Assembly (NCBI GenBank): GCA_023414985.1
Contig: JAEZLY010000213.1
Coordinates: forward strand, 1 to 6,719
DNA: 6,719 nt
DNA from: Bacillota bacterium
GTDB taxonomy: Bacteria; Bacillota; Clostridia; Lachnospirales; Lachnospiraceae
Direction of reading: 5' to 3'
Shown here: in pieces, positions 1 through 5,152 of the stretch
Numbering within the stretch: the first letter of the stretch is position 1
How the letters are laid out: every line of letters starts with the position of its first letter
Made by a program: the position numbers and the translations under genes
The notes under the pieces: model-generated
What the model saw: the letters and a program-made list of their open reading frames with translations, nothing else
Told to the model about the DNA's origin: nothing
The model's database searches: none

Positions 1-473
1 TGCTTCAGGGAATCGCCCTGGAGACGGTATACAGTCCATTCGTTCATGGGTACCCCACCGAGGTTCTTATAGAAGGCGATGGAGGGCGTATTCCAGTTCA
101 GACAGGCCCATTCCAGCCTTCCGCAATTTCTTTCCCCTGCCAGTTCTGCAAGGGCAGTGAAAATCCTCTTACCGAAGCCCCTTCCTCTGTATTCCTCCTT
201 CACATACAAATCCTCCAGATAAATGCCGGGTCTGCCAAGGAAGGTGGAAAAGTTATGAAAGAACAGAGCAAAGGCCACCGGCTTGCCCTGGTATTCTCCA
301 ATCAGAACCTCAGCCTTTTTCTGAACAAACAGCGTATCGAGCAAAAGCTCTTCCGTCGCTACCACTTGATCGGACATGTGCTCATATTGAGCTAATTCCC
401 TGATGAATTCCAGTATCAGAGCGGTGTCCTCGGCAGCTGCAAGGCGCAGAGTGAAATCTTTCGTATTGGTCAT
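1..473 (-). CDS. GNAT family N-acetyltransferase, SSAT/diamine acetyltransferase-like (3' end cut by window)
   Basis: This gene probably transfers an acetyl group from acetyl-CoA to a small amine in the cytoplasm. It reads leftwards and leaves the window after 157 codons without a stop. The acetyl-CoA-binding motif A is clear: YLEDLYV at residues 85-91, then YRGRGFGK at 95-102. It is followed by RLEWACLNWN at 119-128 and FYKNLG at 134-139, where Tyr135 sits at the usual general-acid position. The tail NEWTVYRL is typical of the spermidine/diamine acetyltransferase-like branch, so only a few C-terminal residues are likely missing. The ATG at 473 is chosen because GGAGG (plus-strand cctcc at 483-487) lies 9 nt upstream. 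The family call is secure. The substrate (polyamine, thialysine or another amine) cannot be read from the sequence. The gene is divergent from the DNA glycosylase. Confidence 0.9.
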   Translation of the reverse strand, partial: MTNTKDFTLRLAAAEDTALILEFIRELAQYEHMSDQVVATEELLLDTLFVQKKAEVLIGEYQGKPVAFALFFHNFSTFLGRPGIYLEDLYVKEEYRGRGFGKRIFTALAELAGERNCGRLEWACLNWNTPSIAFYKNLGGVPMNEWTVYRLQGDSLK

Positions 474-540
474 GTCTTATTACCTCCGTAAGTTGATCAT
501 TTGAAAACCATATAATCCATGGAGTTCTGTGTTATTGCAC

Positions 541-569
541 AGTATATCCGAAATGCCTGTAATTTGCAA
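541..569 (-). promoter_or_regulatory. Candidate sigma-A promoter for the GNAT gene
   Basis: On the minus strand, TTGCAA (564-569) is followed after 17 bp by TATACT (541-546). This predicts a start near 534 and a leader of about 60 nt before the ATG at 473. The -10 matches the consensus at five of six positions and the -35 at four of six. It is back-to-back with the promoter of the glycosylase gene. Confidence 0.5.
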
Positions 570-613
570 CAGTCCCTTGGTACTTTACTTTCCGGATGGA
601 AATCCTTATACAC

Positions 614-642
614 TTGTCGAAAGATAGGAGATAGATTATAAT
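614..642 (+). promoter_or_regulatory. Candidate sigma-A promoter for the 8-oxoguanine glycosylase gene
   Basis: TTGTCG (614-619), a 17-bp spacer and a perfect TATAAT (637-642) predict a start near 649, about 32 nt before the TTG start codon at 681. The distance and direction fit the glycosylase gene. Confidence 0.6.
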
Positions 643-680
643 TCAGGATATGCGGAAGCTGAGAGGAGAGGATACATAAC

Positions 681-1502
681 TTGCTGATCAACAATAACAA
701 TTTTAACATAAAACAAATCGCGGAATCGGGTCAATGCTTTCGGATGAACCAGGTCGGAGAGGACAAGTATGCGCTGATTGCCTTCGGGCGTTATCTGCTT
801 CTGGAACAGAAAGCAGAGGATCTGGTAGGGCTGAGCTGCAGCGAAGCGGAATTTGAGGAGCTTTGGAAGGATTACTTTGATATGAAGTATGATTACGGTC
901 AGCTCATAGATAAGATCAAGCTGGGGAATGATGTATTTCTTAAGGAGGCAGTTGACTTCGGAAGGGGAATCAGAATACTCAGACAGGATTTCTTTGAGAT
1001 GATGATCAGCTTTATTTTGTCACAGAATAAGAATATTCCGGCAATCAAAAACAGCGTCGAATATCTATGCCGGCAATATGGAGAACAGCGGCTGCATAAG
1101 GATACCGGTACAGTATACTATACCTTTCCTACTCCGGAAGCTTTATCGGGAGCCTCGAAAGAGGAGCTGCGCACCTTGTCGGTTGGGTATCGGGATGCAT
1201 ACATCCTCAGCGCTGCAGGAGCTGTTACAGAAGGCCAGCTAAATCCAGACGAAATCAAAGGTTTCGGTTATGAGAAAGCGAAGCAGGCATTACTCTGCAT
1301 ACACGGGATAGGGGAAAAGGTAGCAAATTGTATCTGTTTATATGGGTTACATCATATAGACGTATTTCCGATTGATGTCTGGATGAAACGAATCCTGAAG
1401 GAGGTCTATCAGGATCATTTCAACGCGGATCAGTATAGCGGTGCTATGGGAATCATTCAACAATATATGTTTTATTATATGAGAAATAAAGGAAAGAACT
1501 AA
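681..1502 (+). CDS. ogg: 8-oxoguanine DNA glycosylase / AP lyase (Ogg1-type, HhH-GPD)
   Basis: This is a base-excision repair enzyme that removes 8-oxoguanine opposite cytosine and nicks the abasic site by its lyase activity. The 273-residue protein has the Ogg N-terminal domain signature ESGQCFRM (residues 15-22), then QDFFEMMISFILSQNKN (102-118), matching the Ogg1 'ISSNNN' segment. The GYR at 169-171 also matches Ogg1. The helix-hairpin-helix core HGIGEKVANCICL (208-220) carries Lys213, the expected Schiff-base lysine. FPIDVWMKRIL (229-239) supplies Asp232, the catalytic aspartate. The start is TTG at 681. The purine-rich GGAGAGG (665-671) lies 9 nt upstream, and starting here keeps the family's N-terminus about the right length. 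Length and catalytic residues are intact, so the enzyme should be active. It has its own promoter, and the next gene follows after about 130 nt. An AlkA-like role is less likely given the Ogg N-domain. Confidence 0.93.
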   Translation: MLINNNNFNIKQIAESGQCFRMNQVGEDKYALIAFGRYLLLEQKAEDLVGLSCSEAEFEELWKDYFDMKYDYGQLIDKIKLGNDVFLKEAVDFGRGIRILRQDFFEMMISFILSQNKNIPAIKNSVEYLCRQYGEQRLHKDTGTVYYTFPTPEALSGASKEELRTLSVGYRDAYILSAAGAVTEGQLNPDEIKGFGYEKAKQALLCIHGIGEKVANCICLYGLHHIDVFPIDVWMKRILKEVYQDHFNADQYSGAMGIIQQYMFYYMRNKGKN

Positions 1503-1568
1503 AATGGTAAAATAATCCATGGGTCATTTTCCTACGCATATCCGTACCTGACTTCGGAGAAAATATGG

Positions 1569-1600
1569 TTGAAACAAAAAAGTATTGAAACAACTTGTTT
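1569..1600 (+). repeat. Short direct and inverted repeats upstream of the small hypothetical gene
   Basis: The 9-mer TTGAAACAA occurs at 1569-1577 and again at 1585-1593, 16 bp apart. The second copy runs into a 13-bp odd palindrome, AAACAA-c-TTGTTT (1588-1600). It lies about 30-60 bp before the start codon of the downstream gene. It may be an operator or part of a promoter, but no convincing -10/-35 pair was found, so the function is unknown. Confidence 0.3.
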
Positions 1601-1631
1601 TAGTTCTGATTGTCAGGAAAGGCGGATGATT

Positions 1632-1997
1632 ATGAAGAATAGCTGTCAAAACAACGAAAATGAACGTCGGCTTGAGCATATGGAGAATCTGGTTGAAAAG
1701 CAGACTCGTACAGAAAGACATTTGGAAGAGCATTCCGATATCTCTCATTCCAAAGCGAATATGGAGCATGTAAAGGAGCTTCAGCAGGATCGTCAAAAGG
1801 AAATTGACCATCTGAAGGATAAAATTGTCTATGGGGATAACGTCAGCAATGATTATAAGGAGAATACGGAAAAACGCTTCTTATATACCGAGGGATATTT
1901 GAATCATAATGCTGACCATATGGATCAGAATTCCTTTGATAATGCCAAGGCGAAGCAGGAACACAGAAAAGAGCAGCTGGATAATTTTAAGTCATAA
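1632..1997 (+). CDS. Small charged, His-rich hypothetical protein with helical/coiled-coil character
   Basis: I do not recognise a characterised family. The 121-residue protein is soluble-looking, with no signal peptide or membrane segment. It is dominated by Glu, Lys, Gln, Asn and about ten His. Residues about 10-65 (ERRLEHMENLVEKQTRTE onward, through VKELQQDRQKEIDHLKDKI) have a strongly helical, coiled-coil-like composition. The C-terminal half contains EKRFLYTEGYLNHNADHMD and ends in a second charged helix, KAKQEHRKEQLDNFKS. ATG 1632 is preferred because AGGAAAGG (1615-1622) lies 9 nt upstream. The same frame stays open upstream to a TTG at 1569 and an ATG at 1626, but these are less well placed. 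Coding character is supported by the ribosome binding site and by the continuous low-complexity, charged but non-repetitive protein. A protein-binding or stress role is possible but unproven. Confidence 0.75.
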   Translation: MKNSCQNNENERRLEHMENLVEKQTRTERHLEEHSDISHSKANMEHVKELQQDRQKEIDHLKDKIVYGDNVSNDYKENTEKRFLYTEGYLNHNADHMDQNSFDNAKAKQEHRKEQLDNFKS

Positions 1998-2018
1998 GAA
2001 GAAACTGACAGTGTAACA

Positions 2019-2085
2019 AGGAATTGCAGGAGCAGCAGCTCTTTCGATACTTTCGATCGAAAGAGCGACGTGCCCCTGCAATCCT
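2019..2085. repeat. Large composite hairpin between convergent genes
   Basis: An outer stem pairs AGGAATTGCAGG (2019-2030, one bulged A) with CCTGCAATCCT (2075-2085). An inner perfect 11-bp stem pairs GCTCTTTCGAT (2038-2048) with ATCGAAAGAGC (2056-2066), leaving a 7-nt loop. Part of the inner region is also a perfect 14-bp palindrome, CTTTCGATCGAAAG (2050-2063), and CTTTCGAT is tandemly repeated at 2041 and 2050. It sits between the ends of the hypothetical gene and aspS, where a bidirectional terminator would be expected. Neither strand has a proper U-tract after the stem, so it may instead be a processing or stability element or a small palindromic repeat. Confidence 0.6.
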
Positions 2086-2089
2086 GTTA

Positions 2090-3415
2090 TTACGGTACCA
2101 ATCGGTTGATATCGCGCGGGAACATACAGGAATATCTTACATTATTCTGTTCCAGGAGGCGGGAGGTAAAGCGCTCCAGGCCGAGGCCCAGACCACCGTG
2201 CGGAGGCATTCCGTAGCGGTGGATCATCAGGTAGCTTTCAAAATCCTCGGGATGCATTCCCCGGTGTTGCATCTTCGCAATCTGTTCCTTATAATCATGG
2301 ATACGCTGTCCTCCGGTCGTGATTTCAAGTCCGCGGAACAGCAGGTCAAAGCTTAAGGTGACTTCCGGATTGTTCGGATCTTCTTTCGCATAAAAGGGTC
2401 GCTTTTTTGTGGGATAGTGGGTGACGAATATAAATTCGCTGCCTGTTTTTTTCTGGATTATTTCATAAAGCAGCTTCTCCTCTTCAGGTTCAAAGTCATC
2501 CATATCCTTGATTTCCCTGTTATATTCCTTCGAAATCAGTTCTTTTGCTTCTCCAAAGGGGATAGCCGGAATGGAATCAACGACAGGAAGCTTTACCTGA
2601 AGTAGTTTAAGCTCGTCAGGGTATGCCTCTTTTAGGAATTCGAGACTGTGTTTCAACATGGCAGTTTCCATCTGCATAATATCCTCAAAGTTATCGATGA
2701 AGCCCATCTCAAAATCCACGCTGGTATATTCGTTTAAATGTCTGGAAGTATCATGCTTTTCGGCACGGAATACGGGAGCTATCTCATAGACCCTTTCATA
2801 TACACCCACCATCATCTGTTTATAGGTTTGCGGGCTCTGGGCAAGAAAAGCTTCTCTGCCGAAATAATCCAATCGGAAGATGTTTGCCCCACCCTCTGCT
2901 CCGGCATAGACAATCTTGGGGGAATGGATCTCTGTAAAGCCCTGCTTCACCAGAAAATCACGAAAGCCTCTGCACAAGCCCTCCTGAATACGGAAGATGG
3001 CCCGTTCCTTTTCATTACGGAGCGTAATCGGCCGGTAATCCAGTATAGTCTCCAAAGAAGCATCCAGCCGCTTGTTGTTGATAACCACGGGTGTTTTGTC
3101 ACAAGGGGTGGATAAGATTTCAATTTCTTTGATCCGAAGCTCATAACCGACGGTGGAACGTTCTTCTGCTATTACTTCACCGGTGAGTATAATACATGAT
3201 TCTTCCTTCAGCTCTTCAGGCGGATAGCTGCAATAATCAGGGCTAAGGATGCACTGGATCAGCTTCCTTCCGGTTCTCAGAAGGACAAAGGCAAAACCGC
3301 TCATCAGCCTGATCTTATAGATGGAACCGGATAGTTTTACGGTTTCCCCAATATGTGCTGCAAGATTTACGGGTTCTTCATATTTTTTTTCAATATTCCC
3401 GTTCATACTATTCAT
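2090..3415 (-). CDS. aspS: Aspartyl-tRNA synthetase, short archaeal/eukaryal type (aspartate--tRNA(Asp/Asn) ligase)
   Basis: This class IIb synthetase charges tRNA-Asp, and possibly tRNA-Asn, with aspartate in the cytoplasm. At 441 residues it is the compact type typical of archaea. The bacterial GAD insertion domain of about 590-residue AspRS enzymes is absent. Residues about 20-105 form the OB-fold anticodon-binding domain. The catalytic core shows QGFTEIHSPKI (158-168, motif 1 region), FLAQSPQTYKQ (190-200), and motif 2 FRAE (216-219) running into RHLNEYTSVDFEM (225-237). RGLEITTGGQR follows at 361-371, and motif 3 GLGLGLERF is at 408-416 with Arg415. The FPRD...P C-terminus is the family's standard ending. 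QSPQ and the RHLNE context argue for AspRS rather than AsnRS. ATG 3415 has AGGAG 7 nt upstream (plus-strand 3423-3427). It is preceded by an attenuator-like leader. Whether it discriminates tRNA-Asp from tRNA-Asn is unresolved. Confidence 0.92.
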   Translation of the reverse strand: MNSMNGNIEKKYEEPVNLAAHIGETVKLSGSIYKIRLMSGFAFVLLRTGRKLIQCILSPDYCSYPPEELKEESCIILTGEVIAEERSTVGYELRIKEIEILSTPCDKTPVVINNKRLDASLETILDYRPITLRNEKERAIFRIQEGLCRGFRDFLVKQGFTEIHSPKIVYAGAEGGANIFRLDYFGREAFLAQSPQTYKQMMVGVYERVYEIAPVFRAEKHDTSRHLNEYTSVDFEMGFIDNFEDIMQMETAMLKHSLEFLKEAYPDELKLLQVKLPVVDSIPAIPFGEAKELISKEYNREIKDMDDFEPEEEKLLYEIIQKKTGSEFIFVTHYPTKKRPFYAKEDPNNPEVTLSFDLLFRGLEITTGGQRIHDYKEQIAKMQHRGMHPEDFESYLMIHRYGMPPHGGLGLGLERFTSRLLEQNNVRYSCMFPRDINRLVP

Positions 3416-3450
3416 AAAATATCTCCTTTCTTTTTTGGAAAACAGGTAAC

Positions 3451-3504
3451 AAAAAAACCACCCCGGTAAGAGGAAAATATCCTAGATTCCTACCGATGTG
3501 GTTT
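3451..3504 (-). terminator. Intrinsic terminator inside the aspS leader (attenuator)
   Basis: On the minus strand, AAACCAC..CGGTA..GGAA (plus 3504-3487) pairs with TTCC..TACCG..GTGGTTT (plus 3475-3455). The helix has a 2x2 internal loop, a 3-nt bulge and an 11-nt loop. Seven U follow directly (3457-3451). It lies between the leader promoter and the aspS start codon, so it can only act as a conditional terminator for aspS. Confidence 0.82.
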
Positions 3505-3533
3505 ATCATGATGATAGTTAGCTTCCACATAGG
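3489..3533 (-). promoter_or_regulatory. Candidate antiterminator helix of the aspS leader
   Basis: Minus-strand CCTATGTGG (3533-3525) can pair with CCACAT (3501-3496) and, past a 4-nt bulge, with AGG (3491-3489). This takes the 5' arm of the terminator. The enclosed segment contains its own small inverted repeat, TATCAT-c-ATGATA (3516-3504). Formation of this helix would let RNA polymerase read into aspS. The complementarity is plain; its use in the cell is inferred. Confidence 0.55.
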
Positions 3534-3539
3534 CACAAC

Positions 3540-3596
3540 ACGACAAGCGCCTGCACCTATGAATTAATCATAGCTACAAGCGCCGCCGATCGTCGT
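3540..3596 (-). promoter_or_regulatory. Leader stem-loop overlapping the Asp codons and stop of the leader ORF
   Basis: Three helical blocks nest. ACGAC (3596-3592, within the Asp codons) pairs with GTCGT (3544-3540). GCGC (3583-3580, Arg codons) pairs with GCGC (3550-3547). GTAGCTATGA (3577-3568, spanning the stop codon) pairs with TCATAGGTGC (3562-3553), with one mismatch, one wobble and a 5-nt loop. A ribosome on the Asp codons would open the base, and one at the stop codon would open the top. The top strand CATAGG (3561-3556) can alternatively pair with CCTATG (3533-3528). Confidence 0.55.
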
Positions 3597-3630
3597 CCCT
3601 ATTCAGAGCATACGTATAAGCTGCCGCCAT
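3574..3630 (-). CDS. Candidate aspS leader peptide with Asn-Arg-Asp-Asp-Asp run
   Basis: This 18-codon ORF, ATG at 3630 to TAG at 3574-3576, encodes MAAAYTYALNRDDDRRRL. It begins about 24 nt after the predicted transcription start and ends before the terminator. It has a weak ribosome binding site, GCAGG, 8 nt upstream. Codon 10 is Asn (AAT). Codons 12-14 are Asp (GAC GAC GAT, 3597-3589). Four Arg codons (AGG, CGG, CGG, CGC) surround the Asp run. Three consecutive Asp codons upstream of an AspRS gene, overlapping the 5' arm of a competing RNA stem, are what a ribosome-sensing attenuator would need. The Arg codons may add slow translation. It could still be a chance ORF, because translation cannot be proved from sequence. 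Confidence 0.6.
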   Translation of the reverse strand: MAAAYTYALNRDDDRRRL

Positions 3631-3660
3631 TCGAGATACCTGCTTTCTAAAATTTTATCA

Positions 3661-3689
3661 AGAATAACACAGATAAAATGGAAAGTCAA
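3661..3689 (-). promoter_or_regulatory. Sigma-A promoter of aspS and its leader
   Basis: On the minus strand TTGACT (3684-3689) is followed after exactly 17 bp by TATTCT (3661-3666). The -35 matches at five of six positions and the -10 at four of six. It predicts a start near 3654, placing the leader ORF and the terminator in the transcript. Confidence 0.68.
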
Positions 3690-3798
3690 CTCTAATCTCA
3701 TGGCTCCACTCGGAATGTTACAAGCTTGAATATTCTTCATTACGCCTGTGTTATATTTTAAAAAGGATGTGGTATCTTGGAATCCTGAGCGGAGGAGA

Positions 3799-3827
3799 TT
3801 GTAAACGGCATGATCATCCGTTATAAT
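3799..3827 (+). promoter_or_regulatory. Sigma-A promoter of the SDR gene, with dyad in the spacer
   Basis: TTGTAA (3799-3804), a 17-bp spacer and a perfect TATAAT (3822-3827) predict a start near 3834 and a leader of about 56 nt. The spacer itself is a near-palindrome, ACGG-c-ATGATCAT-CCGT (3805-3821), which could be an operator for a repressor blocking RNA polymerase. Confidence 0.65.
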
Positions 3828-3889
3828 CGGTAACAGACTACGCATACGTTTTCGTGCGAATTGTAAAATTAATGATAGGAGGTTGATTT

Positions 3890-4627
3890 ATGACTAATGT
3901 AAAAGGTAAATGGGCACTCGTTACCGGTGCAAGCAGAGGGGTAGGCTATGAAATAGCTATCTTCATGGCGAAACATGGCTGCAACCTTGTACTTCACTCG
4001 AGAAGCATATCACATACGGAAAAGGTCCTCGAAGAGGTAACGGCACTCGGAGTAAAAGCCTATGCTGTTCAAGCGGAGCTATCCGATATGAATGCGGTTA
4101 ACAGGATGCTGGATGAAATCGAGGAGAATAAGACACATATTGATATCCTGTTTAATGATGCGGCGGTACAGATCGCATACCGGACCGATTACTTTAAGAC
4201 CCCGGTAGAGGACTTTACCCAGAGCTTTATGATCAATACCATTGCTCCGGCAATGATCTGTTATCGTCTTATACCTAAAATGATGGATAAGGGCTTCGGC
4301 AGAGTAATTAATACGACCAGCGGGATCAGAAATGAACCGGAACAGGCCGGATACTCCGCAAGCAAGGCGGCCCTTGATAAATTTACGAAGGATCTTGGAG
4401 CTAAGCTGGAAGGTACCGATGTTATGCTCAATTTAACAGACCCGGGCTGGTGCAGGACGGACCTCGGAGGTCCTCATGCTCCGAATGATGTGAAAAGCTG
4501 TGTTCCCGGAATTGTGGTCGGTGCTTTTGTGGATGATAAAAAGAGCGGAAGATTCTTCCATGCACAGTCCTTTGCAGGAATGACGCTGGAGGAAGCAGTG
4601 AAAAAAGCACAGGAGATGGAAGGGTAG
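3890..4627 (+). CDS. SDR family NAD(P)-dependent oxidoreductase
   Basis: This is a cytoplasmic short-chain dehydrogenase/reductase of 245 residues, the usual length for classical SDRs. The Rossmann-fold cofactor motif TGASRGVG is at residues 12-19, and NDAA at 89-92 replaces the common NNAG. The catalytic tetrad is complete: Asn116, Ser144 (in NTTSG), Tyr155 and Lys159 (YSASK). PGWCRT at 185-190 is the usual post-catalytic PG...T segment. Arg16 and the HSR at 36-38 after the second beta strand suggest NADPH preference. The ATG at 3890 has a perfect AGGAGG (3877-3882) 7 nt upstream. The gene has its own promoter and is divergent from aspS. It is convergent with the thioesterase gene, and the two stops are only 13 nt apart. 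The substrate cannot be assigned. A 3-oxoacyl reductase-like or sugar/alcohol reductase role is possible, but there is no neighbouring pathway to support either. Confidence 0.92.
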   Translation: MTNVKGKWALVTGASRGVGYEIAIFMAKHGCNLVLHSRSISHTEKVLEEVTALGVKAYAVQAELSDMNAVNRMLDEIEENKTHIDILFNDAAVQIAYRTDYFKTPVEDFTQSFMINTIAPAMICYRLIPKMMDKGFGRVINTTSGIRNEPEQAGYSASKAALDKFTKDLGAKLEGTDVMLNLTDPGWCRTDLGGPHAPNDVKSCVPGIVVGAFVDDKKSGRFFHAQSFAGMTLEEAVKKAQEMEG

Positions 4628-4640
4628 GAGCAGTGTGATT

Positions 4641-5111
4641 TTAATAGCCTTCTTTACGTCGTTTTGCCCGAAGAGCATGTCTCTTCTTTCCGGATTCCCA
4701 TTCTGCATGCTCGGTTTCTGTCTCCAGGATCAGCCGTGGGACTTCGATCGGATGACCTTCCTCATCCAATGACACCATAACAAGATAAGCTCGGTTGACT
4801 ACCTTCCGGGTTCCGGTTAAATCCTCCACATAGGTATCAACACGAACCTCCATGGAGGTGGTACCGACATAAGTGATACGGCCGATCAGCACCAATGTGT
4901 TATTGATGAAGGCACCCGCTTTGAACTGCAGGTTATCGATTGCGGCAGTCGTAACATTATGTCCGCAGTGACGACGGGCAACTACACCTGCAACCACATC
5001 AATCCATTCCACCAATTGGCCGCCAAAAAGACGGTCCGTACCGTTGATATGTGAGGGCATGATGATCTGTACCTGTTCCGTAATTGAATCTGAGACGCGT
5101 TTGGGTTCCAT
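4641..5111 (-). CDS. Hotdog-fold acyl-CoA thioesterase (YciA/BFIT-like)
   Basis: This enzyme hydrolyses acyl-CoA to a free acid and CoA in the cytoplasm. The 156-residue protein matches the single-hotdog acyl-CoA hydrolase family. It shows HINGTDRLFGGQLVEWIDVVAG at about residues 21-42, with Asn23 and Asp38 at the expected active-site spacing, then the hotdog strands through VGTTSMEVRVDTY and NRAYLVMVSLDE. The C-terminus is unusually basic (GKKRHALRAKRRKEGY), a tail often seen in clostridial members. The ATG at 5111 has GGAGG (plus-strand 5117-5121) 5 nt upstream. It is divergent from the aldolase gene and converges on the SDR gene with no terminator visible between them. The chain-length preference of the substrate cannot be read from sequence. 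Confidence 0.9.
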   Translation of the reverse strand: MEPKRVSDSITEQVQIIMPSHINGTDRLFGGQLVEWIDVVAGVVARRHCGHNVTTAAIDNLQFKAGAFINNTLVLIGRITYVGTTSMEVRVDTYVEDLTGTRKVVNRAYLVMVSLDEEGHPIEVPRLILETETEHAEWESGKKRHALRAKRRKEGY

Positions 5112-5152
5112 AGATGCCTCCGTTTCATTCCATTTCTCGTCCTGTTTTTTAT

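Larger units (their letters stand above)
3416..3654 (-). promoter_or_regulatory. aspS 5' leader RNA with attenuator architecture
   Basis: The predicted transcript of about 240 nt reads, in order: a short unpaired 5' end, an 18-codon ORF rich in Asp codons, a stem-loop overlapping that ORF, a segment that can pair in two ways, an intrinsic terminator, and the aspS ribosome binding site. I name the segments S1 (3577-3568), S2 (3562-3553), S3 (3533-3525), S4 (3501-3489) and S5 (3475-3455). S1:S2, S2:S3, S3:S4 and S4:S5 are all complementary, so each pairing excludes the next. This fits ribosome-mediated attenuation. It does not match any riboswitch class I recognise, and the T-box consensus AGGGTGG-ACC is absent. 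The segments are seen; the switching is inferred. Confidence 0.7.

Noticed and set aside
497..709. 70-codon minus-strand ORF across the divergent promoter region
   Set aside because: It overlaps both promoters and the glycosylase start, and has no ribosome binding site or recognisable domain.
1503..1535. Terminator after the glycosylase gene
   Set aside because: The AAAATG/CATTTT inverted repeat is A/T-only with a long loop and no U-tract, so it is too weak to call.
1569..1631. Longer N-terminus of the small hypothetical protein starting at TTG 1569
   Set aside because: The segment is less protein-like, overlaps the repeats, and a well-spaced AGGAAAGG supports ATG 1632.
2024..2356. 110-codon ORF on the plus strand opposite the aspS 3' end
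   Set aside because: It starts with TTG inside a hairpin and lies antisense to conserved synthetase motifs, so it is a shadow frame.
3416..3660. T-box riboswitch upstream of aspS
   Set aside because: Expected for a Firmicute synthetase gene, but the minus-strand leader lacks the AGGGTGG-ACC antiterminator consensus. The GGGGTGG present is in the 3' arm of the terminator, the wrong place.
3603..3845. 80-codon ORF on the minus strand
   Set aside because: It has no ribosome binding site, covers the well-formed aspS promoter and part of the leader, and resembles no protein I recognise.
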